NCBI GenBank assembly: GCA_003506435.1
Contig: DOAQ01000036.1
Location: 381,312 to 445,311, forward strand
From: Prolixibacteraceae bacterium
GTDB lineage: Bacteria; Bacteroidota; Bacteroidia; Bacteroidales; Prolixibacteraceae
DNA length: 64,000 bases
Direction: 5' to 3'
Shown in pieces: positions 8,153 through 15,244 of the stretch (its first letter is position 1; the number at the start of each line of letters is the position of its first letter). The position numbers were made by a program, and so were the translations under genes. The notes beneath the pieces are model-generated. The model ran no database searches. It was not told the DNA's origin and worked only from the letters and a program-made list of their open reading frames with translations.

Positions 8153-9175
8153 CTAAATATTGATTACCCGCTGTATTTCAATCAAATCTTCGTCAATACT
8201 GTGATGAAGTTTCACTGCCTTACTGAACGGCACATGAACCGTTTTTTCGTTTTTCAGTCCGATCATAATGCTTTTCTGATCGTCGAGTAAGGCATCGACT
8301 GCTGCAACACCCATCCGGGTAGCCGCCACGCGGTCTTTGGCTGTCGGACTACCGCCGCGCTGGATATGTCCAAGAATAGAAACGCGCACATCCAGATCGG
8401 GATGTTCTTCGGTAACCGTCTGCGCAATTTTTATGGCCCCTCCCATTTCATCCCCCTCAGCAACAATAACAATGCCGCTGGTTTCCTTGGTTTTGTAACC
8501 TTTGGCGAGAAACTTTTTAAGCTCTTCGTGCTGTTCCTTCGATTCGGGGATCAAAATTACTTCCGCGCCCACAGCAATACCGCTGTTCAGGGCCAGTAAC
8601 CCGGCTTCGCGCCCCATCACTTCGATAAAGAAAATACGTCCGTGCGAACTTGCTGTGTCTTTAATTTTGTCGACAGCCTCCACAACTGTATTCAAAGCGG
8701 TGTCGTATCCAATCGTATAATCGGTCCCAAACATGTCGTTATCGATCGTTCCCGGAATTCCAACCATCGGGATGTCGTATTCCTGCGAAAAGACCAGCGC
8801 ACCGGTAAACGAGCCGTCGCCGCCAATAACCACCAGCGCGTCAACATCATGTTTTTTTAGATTCAAATATGCTTTTTCGCGTCCTTCGGAAGTAAGAAAA
8901 TCCTTGCTTCTCGCGGTCTTCAGAATCGTTCCTCCCTGGTTTATAATTCCACTGACATCCGATGAATGAAGCGAAATAAACTGCCCTTCAATCATTCCCT
9001 GATAACCGTGACGGATTCCGACCACCTGTAATCCGTGTGACAAAGCTGCACGGGTAACGGCCCGGATGGCTGCATTCATGCCCGGTGCATCGCCGCCCGA
9101 AGTGAATACCCCTATTTTCTGAAGTTTCTTGCGTTTGGGGCTTACCCCGTTTTCTGTATTTACTTTTGAATTCAT
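8153..9175 (-). CDS. pfkA: ATP-dependent 6-phosphofructokinase
   Basis: A 340-residue PfkA with an N-terminal extension of about 20 residues before the ATP-binding GGDAPGMNAAIRAV motif. Further signatures are the glycine-rich VIGGDGS, the catalytic IPGTIDND (Asp acts as base) and the family signature LGHIQRGGSPTAKDR. It phosphorylates fructose 6-phosphate in glycolysis in the cytoplasm. The GGDGS form (Gly after GGD) marks the ATP-using type rather than the pyrophosphate-using type. It is followed by the TIR element, which probably ends its transcript. Confidence 0.95.
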   Translation of the reverse strand: MNSKVNTENGVSPKRKKLQKIGVFTSGGDAPGMNAAIRAVTRAALSHGLQVVGIRHGYQGMIEGQFISLHSSDVSGIINQGGTILKTARSKDFLTSEGREKAYLNLKKHDVDALVVIGGDGSFTGALVFSQEYDIPMVGIPGTIDNDMFGTDYTIGYDTALNTVVEAVDKIKDTASSHGRIFFIEVMGREAGLLALNSGIAVGAEVILIPESKEQHEELKKFLAKGYKTKETSGIVIVAEGDEMGGAIKIAQTVTEEHPDLDVRVSILGHIQRGGSPTAKDRVAATRMGVAAVDALLDDQKSIMIGLKNEKTVHVPFSKAVKLHHSIDEDLIEIQRVINI

Positions 9176-9273
9176 TGTCTTTTCGTTTGGTGTGCAATTA
9201 ACGATACAAAGTAAAGACTGCTTTCCGTATATGAAATCATGCCTGTTTTTAAACAGGAAGTTTTAATGTAGAA

Positions 9274-10128
9274 TTAATGGTTGACCAGCAGTTCGCGGAT
9301 TTGTTCCATCAGCCACTGCGGCGTGGAAGTGGCCCCGCAAATACCAACCGATCCGGCATTTTCGAACCATCCAAAGTCCAGTTCTTCAGGCGAAGAAATA
9401 AAATAGCTTCGCGGGTTGGTTTGCAGGCAGACATCGTACAGGATGCGGGCATTCGAACTTTTCTGCCCGCCCACAAAAACAATTACATCGTGCTGCGCGG
9501 CAAATTCTTTCATCCGCGGAACCCGGTTGGCAACCTGCCTGCATATCGTGTCGTGCACCTTCAGCTCGCTGTTCCTTGAGTATTCCTGAATATTGCTCTT
9601 CAACTGCTGAAATTTTTCAATCGATTTGGTCGTCTGGGCAAACAATACGGCAGGTTTTTCGGGATCAATAGTTTCAAGATCGCCGGGTTCTTCAACAATA
9701 ATTGCCCGGTTACTGGTTTGCCCAATCAGTCCATTAACTTCAGCATGACCCTGCTTTCCGTAAATGATTACCTGCCCGCCTGCTTTTTCCATCTCTTCGG
9801 CAGCCTTTTTAACCCTTTGCTGAAGTTTTAAAACTACCGGGCAGGTAGCATCAATCAGCTCAATATTATTTGCCCGGGCATATTCGTACGTTGAAGGCGG
9901 CTCGCCATGAGTCCGCACCAGCACCCTGCAATCCGACAGGGTACGATACGTTTCATGGTCAATAATGATCAGTCCGAGTTTTTCGAGGCGGTTCACCTCC
10001 ATGCCATTGTGCACAATATCGCCCAGACAATACAATTTCCCGTCGCTCAGCAGGGCATCTTCCGCCTTTTTAATGGCACTGACCACCCCAAAACAAAAAC
10101 CCGATTTATGATCGATTACAACGTTCAT
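9274..10128 (-). CDS. ispH: 4-hydroxy-3-methylbut-2-enyl diphosphate reductase
   Basis: A 284-residue IspH/LytB, the last enzyme of the MEP isoprenoid pathway, which makes IPP and DMAPP. The three iron-sulfur ligands are visible in GFCFGV (Cys 12), DATCPVV and HDTICRQV, and the catalytic Glu lies in a region rich in VNGLIGQ and TTKS motifs. The substrate-binding GATSTP motif is near the C-terminus. Its ATG overlaps the cmk stop by 4 bases, so the two are translationally coupled. Confidence 0.95.
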   Translation of the reverse strand: MNVVIDHKSGFCFGVVSAIKKAEDALLSDGKLYCLGDIVHNGMEVNRLEKLGLIIIDHETYRTLSDCRVLVRTHGEPPSTYEYARANNIELIDATCPVVLKLQQRVKKAAEEMEKAGGQVIIYGKQGHAEVNGLIGQTSNRAIIVEEPGDLETIDPEKPAVLFAQTTKSIEKFQQLKSNIQEYSRNSELKVHDTICRQVANRVPRMKEFAAQHDVIVFVGGQKSSNARILYDVCLQTNPRSYFISSPEELDFGWFENAGSVGICGATSTPQWLMEQIRELLVNH

Positions 10129-10823
10129 TTTCCAATCCGTTTTTCGGCTTTTTCAAGTACCCAGCGGAATTGTTCTTCGCGCGAAATATGACTGTTATCG
10201 AGCAACAGGGCATCATCGGCTTGTTTCAGGGGACTGGCTGCACGCGACGAATCGATGCGGTCGCGCTCCATCACATTTTGCAGTATTTCGTTAAAATCGA
10301 CAGTCTGCCCTTTCTCTGTCAGCTCGTCATAGCGGCGTTGGGCGCGCACTTCCGGCGAAGCGGTCATAAATATTTTCAATTCGGCATTCGGGAAAACCAC
10401 CGTACCAATATCGCGGCCATCCATCACAATACCTTTGTTCTCCCCCATTTTTTGCTGAAGTTTCACCATGGCAGCCCGCACCTCTTTTATGGTTGCCACC
10501 GGACTTACATGGTTGGCTACCGGCAACTGCCGTATTTCTTCTTCCACATTCTCACCGTTCAGATAGGTCTCATTCTGCAAGGTTTTCGGGTTGAACCGGA
10601 ACTCAATATTGACCTCGCCCATCCGGGCAATTAAACCGGGTTCATCCACTTTTTTATCAGCCGCCAGTCCGTTGCGCAGGGCAAATAAAGTAACGGTGCG
10701 GTACATCGCCCCGGTGTCGATATAAATATAACCCAGCCGTTTGGCCAACTCTTTGGCAACCGTGCTTTTTCCGCAGCCTGAATGCCCGTCGATAGCGATG
10801 ATAATGCGGTTTGGTTTTTCCAT
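10125..10823 (-). CDS. cmk: cytidylate kinase
   Basis: Phosphorylates CMP and dCMP with ATP. The protein begins MEKPNRIIIAIDG, followed by the P-loop GHSGCGKST, a YIDTGAMYRTVT segment, the MDGRDIGTVVFP nucleotide-binding motif and the RYDEL helix typical of bacterial Cmk. An alternative ATG four codons earlier (10835) is possible. The longer frame to 10910 runs through the upstream spacer and is unlikely. The 3' end overlaps ispH by 4 bases. porQ lies upstream on the same strand, separated by a repeat; porQ and cmk are neighbours in several Bacteroidota (from memory). Confidence 0.92.
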   Translation of the reverse strand: MEKPNRIIIAIDGHSGCGKSTVAKELAKRLGYIYIDTGAMYRTVTLFALRNGLAADKKVDEPGLIARMGEVNIEFRFNPKTLQNETYLNGENVEEEIRQLPVANHVSPVATIKEVRAAMVKLQQKMGENKGIVMDGRDIGTVVFPNAELKIFMTASPEVRAQRRYDELTEKGQTVDFNEILQNVMERDRIDSSRAASPLKQADDALLLDNSHISREEQFRWVLEKAEKRIGK

Positions 10824-10932
10824 TTCCTTTTTCATTTCAGCAACAAATATAAAGGAAATTGGAGAAGGTTTCCCTGATTCCGCCAGAGTTTCACAAAACT
10901 TCGGAATCATTTTCCTTCACTGTTATTATGAG

Positions 10933-11028
10933 ATTCCGGCCTGCGCCGGAATGACGCATCAAACGAGAATCAGGTAACCAACGGATGTATTCGGTGGAAT
11001 GATTGCGCCGGAATGACGCATCAAACGA
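10933..11028. repeat. GC-rich hairpin and 24-base direct repeats
   Basis: The stretch 10933-10952 is a perfect hairpin (ATTCCGGC, loop CTGC, GCCGGAAT). The 24 bases at 10943-10966 recur exactly at 11005-11028 (GCGCCGGAATGACGCATCAA plus ACGA). It lies between porQ and cmk and is probably an interspersed palindromic repeat. It could weaken read-through from porQ into cmk. Confidence 0.75.
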
Positions 11029-11045
11029 AGAATGGCCGGAATTTC

Positions 11046-12077
11046 TTATTTTTTTCTGAAATTATCGTTCAGGTTGATTGCCAGCGAGAGATGGCTGGAG
11101 GCTCCGGCCAGGTGATAACGCGCCAACCCATAATTCAGCTCAAAACGCGAAATTCTGAAACCAAGTCCAAAGGAAAACCCGACAGTAGACATTTTTTCAT
11201 CGTATTTTAATTCCTGTCTGCGCTGATAATTATACCCAAGGCGAAGCGTAAAATTTTCAGAAGGCAGCAATTCAACTCCTAAAATCAGGTGACGAAGAAA
11301 TTTTTTGCCCAATCCGTCTTCCTCCACTGTTGTACCGGTAAGATCACCTTCCTCCGTTTCGGGTTGTGCCAGCGTCCATTTCTGAAGGTGCTGCAAGGTT
11401 CCGGCAATCCGTATCGGCGCATGTCCCAGTCGCTTGGAAAAGCCCATCTGTACATCGAACGGAAGCGGTTCGCGCTCGCCATTATCGTAATAGGTAGTAA
11501 TTTGTGTTCCTATGTTTTTAACAGCCAACCCGATTGTGGTCAACCCGTCTTTGCTTTGGTAACTTGCCCCCAGATCGGCAGCAATCCCCGCCGACTGGTA
11601 GGTTTCAAACGACGACCAGATGGGTTTCAGGTTAACGCCAACCGAAATGCGTTCGAACTGGTACGACCAAAGAATGTTAAGCGCGTATTCAGCAGCATGG
11701 AATGTAGTTCCGGTTACCTCCCCGTTGGGCAGCGCTTCAATAAATGTCCCGTAATTGATGTAGTGCATTCCCGCCGCCAGATTGCCCGGCAAACCAACGG
11801 GCAGCGAATATGCCACATAGCCATAGTTCACATCGCTGATGTAATTCACATAGTTGGCAACCAGATGATTTTGCATTTCTCCGGTGAGCAATGCCGGATT
11901 GTTGTATGCTACGTTTAAGTCCGTTTCGTCAGCCAGCGCTATCTGATTTCCTCCCAAAGCAGCCATACGCGCCGAGTTGGACAGGTTCAGGAATTCATAG
12001 GTATTTTCTCCTCCGATCTGAGCTTTCGAAAGGAGCGGAATTACAAGAAAGAGTACAAAGAAATATCTAAAGTTCAT
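11046..12077 (-). CDS. porQ: type IX secretion system protein PorQ
   Basis: A 343-residue outer-membrane protein starting at the ATG at 12077 (MNFRYFFVLFLVIPLLSKAQ is a signal peptide). The mature protein opens with GGENTYEFLNLSNSARMAALGG, the conserved PorQ/PorV-type start with an NPAL motif a little later, and continues as a barrel of alternating strands related to FadL/PorV. PorQ is a component of the type IX secretion system, which exports proteins with C-terminal sorting domains in Bacteroidota. The upstream ATG at 12104 would add nine residues before the signal and is rejected. Confidence 0.88.
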   Translation of the reverse strand: MNFRYFFVLFLVIPLLSKAQIGGENTYEFLNLSNSARMAALGGNQIALADETDLNVAYNNPALLTGEMQNHLVANYVNYISDVNYGYVAYSLPVGLPGNLAAGMHYINYGTFIEALPNGEVTGTTFHAAEYALNILWSYQFERISVGVNLKPIWSSFETYQSAGIAADLGASYQSKDGLTTIGLAVKNIGTQITTYYDNGEREPLPFDVQMGFSKRLGHAPIRIAGTLQHLQKWTLAQPETEEGDLTGTTVEEDGLGKKFLRHLILGVELLPSENFTLRLGYNYQRRQELKYDEKMSTVGFSFGLGFRISRFELNYGLARYHLAGASSHLSLAINLNDNFRKK

Positions 12078-12234
12078 GCTGAAAATGCCACGTTTACTGA
12101 TCAAACGTCAAAGATATTTTTTTATTACAAGAAGAGAGGCGGAAAGTTTGAAAAAATAGGAGCCAGCCAGTTCCTCTTTACCACTAAAGCTCAAACGAGG
12201 AGGAAGAACGGAAATCTACGATCCCGGTTTGCAG

Positions 12235-12312
12235 ATACGGAAGTACGCTTTTCTGATTCCGTATTTATACGTTTGTAAATACGGAATCACAAGCTCGTAA
12301 ATACGGAAGTAC
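12235..12312. repeat. perfect 13-base-pair palindrome between direct repeats
   Basis: GATTCCGTATTTA (12255-12267) and TAAATACGGAATC (12276-12288) form a perfect 13-base-pair stem with an 8-base loop. It is flanked by two copies of ATACGGAAGTAC (12235-12246 and 12301-12312). It is non-coding, with no T run on either side. It starts the 1.1-kb stretch between porQ and the FRG gene that otherwise holds only repeats. At 12188-12199, just before it, CTCAAACGAGGA resembles half of the REP-like hairpins at 14158-14431. Confidence 0.7.
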
Positions 12313-12345
12313 AGATTTGCCCTATCCCCAGCCCTTCCCCACAAA

Positions 12346-12681
12346 GGCATAGCCGTCAAGCTAAAGATGTAATTTATTATTTATCAGCGACAAATGAAAT
12401 ACAACCACCCCGTCCCGGAGAAACCGGGACACCTCCCGATTCCCGGGACAAGCTCTCCTAAAAAAAGGAGGGGAAACCGAAGCAAGTTGCGGCAGCGAAG
12501 AACCACCAGGCCTCCCAAATTGTCACTGCCCAAAATTTCTCCTCCTGGATAGGAGGAATACCCGAGGAACGAAGGGGGAAGTGGTTGATTGTTTAAAGTA
12601 AAATATAGAATCAGTAAAAATTATTAGTACTGAAAAATAGTTATTTACAAAGATTTATCCCTTAGCTTGACGGTTATGTCC
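12346..12681. mobile_element. MITE-like element B, copy 1
   Basis: About 336 bases bounded by inverted termini: GGCATAGCCGTCAAGCTAA on the left and TTAGCTTGACGGTTATGTCC on the right. It is flanked by a short direct repeat (cacaaag; the exact boundary is ambiguous by a base or two). A second copy at 17312-17625 is nearly identical along its length, apart from about 20 extra bases in this copy. Inner inverted sequences CAACCACC and GTGGTTG lie near the ends. It has no transposase and no supported ORF, so it would have to be moved in trans. Confidence 0.8.
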
Positions 12682-12765
12682 ACAAAGGGAAGGGAGTTTG
12701 GCCGGAGAAAATAACAATGGCCGTTCTAAAAAGTATGAAACAACAATATTTGTACAGGCCAAAAG

Positions 12766-12896
12766 GAGGCTGTCCAAAAAGTTCTAAAATACGCAATTCG
12801 CGTCACCCTGAACTTGTTTCAGGGTCTGATTATTAGAAAGATGAGATCCCGAAACAAGTTCGGGATGACTCGATCCCAGACTTTTTGTACAGCCTC
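12766..12896. repeat. TIR element A, copy 2
   Basis: A 131-base element with termini GAGGCTGTCCAAAAAGTT and, read from the other end, GAGGCTGTACAAAAAGTC. The interior matches copy 3 (43712-43853) in the same orientation and copy 1 (7993-8136) in reverse. Internal hairpins include CCCTGAACTTGTTTCAGGG and CCCGAAACAAGTTCGGG. It is non-coding. Confidence 0.8.
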
Positions 12897-13023
12897 TTAG
12901 GGGGTGTCATTCCCCTTTGAGTTTTTAGATTTTCCCTTTACGTATTTGCATTTATACTTTGGGTATTTCCACCAGTGTCAACATGTTTTTGTTGATTACG
13001 CTGCAAGACCCGCCCGATAGCTT

Positions 13024-13110
13024 GCCTGATAAACAGGATATTGAAATGCTAAAATAAATTTGTTTAACAGAAATGAAAGATAAAAAAATAGTAAGTTTAT
13101 GGTGCTATTT
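13024..13110. repeat. 87-base leader repeat, copy 1
   Basis: This stretch matches 20395-20480 at about nine in ten positions. The last 44 bases, from TAACAGAAATGAAAGATAAA to GTGCTATTT, are identical except for one A. Both copies end 45-85 bases before an AT-rich accessory gene (FRG here, the ankyrin/FISUMP gene there). It may be a shared promoter or leader, or the boundary of an inserted cassette. The 124 bases before it (12900-13023) hold nothing recognisable. Confidence 0.75.
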
Positions 13111-13154
13111 GCAAGGTGCATAATTATAATTCGCTGCAAATAAAGAAACTAACT

Positions 13155-13850
13155 ATGAATGAAACTATACTAAATACGACAGACGATTTGTATAAGACAT
13201 TTGATAAATTTCGAAGTGCCAGTAGATATAAATTCAGAGGACAATCGAACCTTGAATGGAAATTAGTTCCAAAGGCAGGTCGATTTCCTTTTAAAAACAG
13301 GAATGACCAAGAACTTTTTAGACAATGGAAAAGAAGAGCCAAAATATTACTCGATAAAGAATATAAAACTGACTTAGATTATTTGACAATTGCACAACAT
13401 TACGGCATCCCAACTAGATTGCTTGATTGGAGCCATAGTCCACTTGTTGCAACTTTTTTTGCATGTATTGACAATTATGAAAATGATGGCGTTTTATATG
13501 CTTATAAACCTAACAAACTAGTATTACCTAATGAAATTAATAATCCATTTAGTACTAAAGCAAATGAAATTATCTTCATTCAACCTGAAGCCTCATCAAA
13601 TAGAATTTTAAACCAACTTGGTTACTTTTCTCTTCACAATGAACCTAAATTGGAATTAAATGAATCAAATTCCAACCCTTCTCTAGAAAGAATAATAATT
13701 CCAAAATCATTAAAAAAAGAAATTATATTTATTCTTAATCAATTTGGAGTAAGTGACTTGACGATTTTTCCTGACATAGAAGGTTTGACTAAATATTTGT
13801 GTTGGTTCTATGAGAATTATGAATTCTGGGACGGGACGATAAAACAATAA
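13155..13850 (+). CDS. FRG domain protein
   Basis: The ATG at 13155 gives a 231-residue protein; an earlier in-frame ATG at 13116 adds 13 residues. It carries the FRG signature: YKFRGQSNLEWKLVPKAGR near the start, then LTIAQHYGIPTRLLDWSHSPLVATFFAC. FRG domains are found alone or fused to other domains in many bacteria and phages. Their biochemical activity is not settled, and some occur in defence-rich neighbourhoods. The gene is clearly more AT-rich than the metabolic genes around it, has the leader repeat just upstream and a retroelement remnant just downstream, and is probably horizontally acquired. Confidence 0.8.
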   Translation: MNETILNTTDDLYKTFDKFRSASRYKFRGQSNLEWKLVPKAGRFPFKNRNDQELFRQWKRRAKILLDKEYKTDLDYLTIAQHYGIPTRLLDWSHSPLVATFFACIDNYENDGVLYAYKPNKLVLPNEINNPFSTKANEIIFIQPEASSNRILNQLGYFSLHNEPKLELNESNSNPSLERIIIPKSLKKEIIFILNQFGVSDLTIFPDIEGLTKYLCWFYENYEFWDGTIKQ

Positions 13851-13859
13851 CTATGCATA

Positions 13860-14002
13860 ATCGAGTAGCCCGCCCCGCCAGCAAACGCTGACAGGGAGAG
13901 GCTCTCACACCACCGTACGTACGCGAGCTTCGCTCCTCCCTTTCAATTTAAATGTCTGGTAGACATTTAAATTGAAAGGCACGTACACGGCGGTTCGTTA
14001 AG
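13860..14002 (-). mobile_element. probable group II intron 3' end (domains V and VI), degenerate
   Basis: Read on the minus strand, GAACCGCCGTGTACGTGC and GCGTACGTACGGTGGT are the two complementary sides of a domain V-like hairpin, followed by GTGAGAG. A GC-rich domain VI-like hairpin with a GTTT loop comes next, and the element ends in CTACTCGAT, with an A seven bases from the end as expected for a branch point. No intron-encoded reverse transcriptase is found on the 5' side (higher coordinates). The domain V tip is replaced by a long palindrome. The identification rests on recognising this conserved pattern; a covariance search was not possible here. Confidence 0.5.
13939..13979. repeat. 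perfect 19-base-pair palindrome inside the intron remnant
   Basis: A perfect inverted repeat with arms CCTTTCAATTTAAATGTCT and AGACATTTAAATTGAAAGG around a GGT loop. It interrupts what would be the apical loop of the domain V-like hairpin. A further GAGC-TTC-GCTC hairpin sits beside it at 13925-13935. Confidence 0.85.
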
Positions 14003-14157
14003 TCGTCGGGAATTGTAGCGAATAATGGCCATCCATTTGGGACGACCTGATTTGGTTGTAGATTTCCAACAATGGAACGTAACCCCGCTTTTTCAATCGC
14101 TCAACTGTAATGGTAGTCTGAGAATTGGGGACTGTGCAATTGCCCATCCCCTGTCTC

Positions 14158-14431
14158 CCCTTCGTTTGAGTGAAGCGGTAACGAAGGGTTTATTTTCTGT
14201 CGTCTGTGACGACAAATTCATACAACATCTGTTTCAGTCGCGCCCTCCCTGGATGCAAGATTTCCTGCCGAACTATAACCCGGAAAAAAAACTGTGTGCC
14301 GGTTACGAATAAAATAGTAATCGGACGACATGCTTATATATTTTGAGCGCTGTTGAAAGGTGGTGTTAAAATCGCCTCGTCACAGACGAGAACTTGCAAA
14401 CACCTCGTTACCGCTATGCTCAAACGAGGTG
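14158..14431. repeat. REPIN-like array: two pairs of REP-type hairpins in inverted orientation
   Basis: The first pair is 14158-14188 (stem CCCTTCGTT/AACGAAGGG around GAGTGAAGCGGT) followed by 14198-14214 (TGTCGTC-TGT-GACGACA). The second pair is the mirror image: 14376-14390 (CTCGTC-ACA-GACGAG), then 14401-14431 (CACCTCGTT/AACGAGGTG around ACCGCTATGCTCA). Loop sequences are conserved between the pairs while the outer stem bases have changed compensatorily. This is the layout of REPINs mobilised by RAYT transposases; no RAYT gene is in the window. The 14025-14312 reading frame over this stretch is not supported as a gene. Confidence 0.7.
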
Positions 14432-14460
14432 TAGAACGCCCTGACGATAGTTGCAAAACA

Positions 14461-14497
14461 CAAAAAGGCCGTCTCATTCTTTATTTTGAGACGGCCT
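14461..14497 (-). terminator. rho-independent terminator of the beta-barrel gene
   Basis: On the minus strand the perfect 11-base-pair stem AGGCCGTCTCA/TGAGACGGCCT is followed by a TTTTTG tract (14462-14466). It lies 28 bases beyond the stop of the 14525-15064 gene. The stem GAGGCCGTCTCA resembles the termini of TIR element A, so it may be a shrunken copy that now works as a terminator. Confidence 0.9.
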
Positions 14498-14524
14498 CAT
14501 TGTGTCAATTATATACCTGACTGA

Positions 14525-15064
14525 TTAGAATTTGTATGCTATACCAATGTTTGCATACGAGATGGAATAACCGACTTCAACGTATGCGCCAAAATTTTCG
14601 CTAAACTCGTAACGGGCGCCTACAAGACCACCAACAACAAGACCGCCTGCTGATGGTGAAGCAACAGAACCGGCATTCGGTCCATCGTATTTCGTACTGG
14701 CCACGTTATACCCTAAAACCAAACCACCGTACGTATCCAGTTTATTGATGAGCGGATAGTGGACTAAGCCCCGCGCAGCAATAACGATATTGGTGTATTT
14801 CCATGAGTAATTCATTCCATAACCGGCAAAGTCTTCTTTGTAGCCATAGTAGCCCAAATTTCCGCCAAGACCTAAAACAAGGCCATCAACACCCAAAAAG
14901 TCGTCTTTAACGCCTTTTTCATACGATACTTCGACAGGGGTTCCGTTGCCGTTTAACCCAACACCCAATTTAAATAATTGAGTTCCTTTTTCAAACATTT
15001 CCTGTGCATTTGAACTCACAGAGAAGAATGCGATAGCTGCAATAATCAATGTTAATTTTCTCAT
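14525..15064 (-). CDS. outer-membrane beta-barrel protein
   Basis: A 179-residue protein with a signal peptide (residues 1-20, ending SNAQ). The rest is alternating strands rich in Gly, Tyr and Ala, ending in YANIGIAYKF with the terminal Phe typical of barrels inserted by the BAM complex. The size suggests an 8-stranded OmpA/OmpX-like barrel. It is followed by a strong terminator. Its upstream region (15208-15233) carries a 26-base motif also found before the GLUG-like protein gene, so the two may be co-regulated. Confidence 0.75.
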   Translation of the reverse strand: MRKLTLIIAAIAFFSVSSNAQEMFEKGTQLFKLGVGLNGNGTPVEVSYEKGVKDDFLGVDGLVLGLGGNLGYYGYKEDFAGYGMNYSWKYTNIVIAARGLVHYPLINKLDTYGGLVLGYNVASTKYDGPNAGSVASPSAGGLVVGGLVGARYEFSENFGAYVEVGYSISYANIGIAYKF

Positions 15065-15207
15065 AGTTTTTTATTAATTTATAAATTTTACTATCCTGTT
15101 CTTTCCGGAAACTATATTCCGGTAAAACGGAATCAATGAATTTTGAAATCAGAAATTTTATGTCGTAAAGCTATGCACCTTGGGAGAAAAAAGGCAAAAA
15201 TGCAAGG

Positions 15208-15233
15208 AGACAAAAAGTGGACAATTGAAAAAA
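15208..15233 (-). promoter_or_regulatory. shared 26-base upstream motif, copy at the beta-barrel gene
   Basis: AGACAAAAAGTGGACAATTG plus six A (plus strand) matches 17230-17255 at 24 of 26 positions. On the minus strand it includes a TTTG that could be a -33 element and lies about 145 bases before the barrel gene start. No good TAnnTTTG -7 box lies at the right distance here, which would fit a promoter needing an activator. Confidence 0.5.
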
Positions 15234-15244
15234 CAAATTCACTC

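Noticed and set aside
11289..11918. 209-codon plus-strand frame
   Set aside because: It is antisense to porQ, whose signal peptide, barrel pattern and family motifs are clear; the antisense product is Cys/Arg-rich without domains.
13040..13115. integron attC site
   Set aside because: The leader repeats and GTTAGCGG arms recall cassette borders but do not contain the GTTRRRY / RYYYAAC pair of attC sites, and no integron integrase is in the window.
14025..14312. 95-codon plus-strand frame in the non-coding stretch after the FRG gene
   Set aside because: It covers both arms of the first REP-like hairpin pair, has no recognisable domain and no promoter, and lies in sequence that looks like mobile-element debris.
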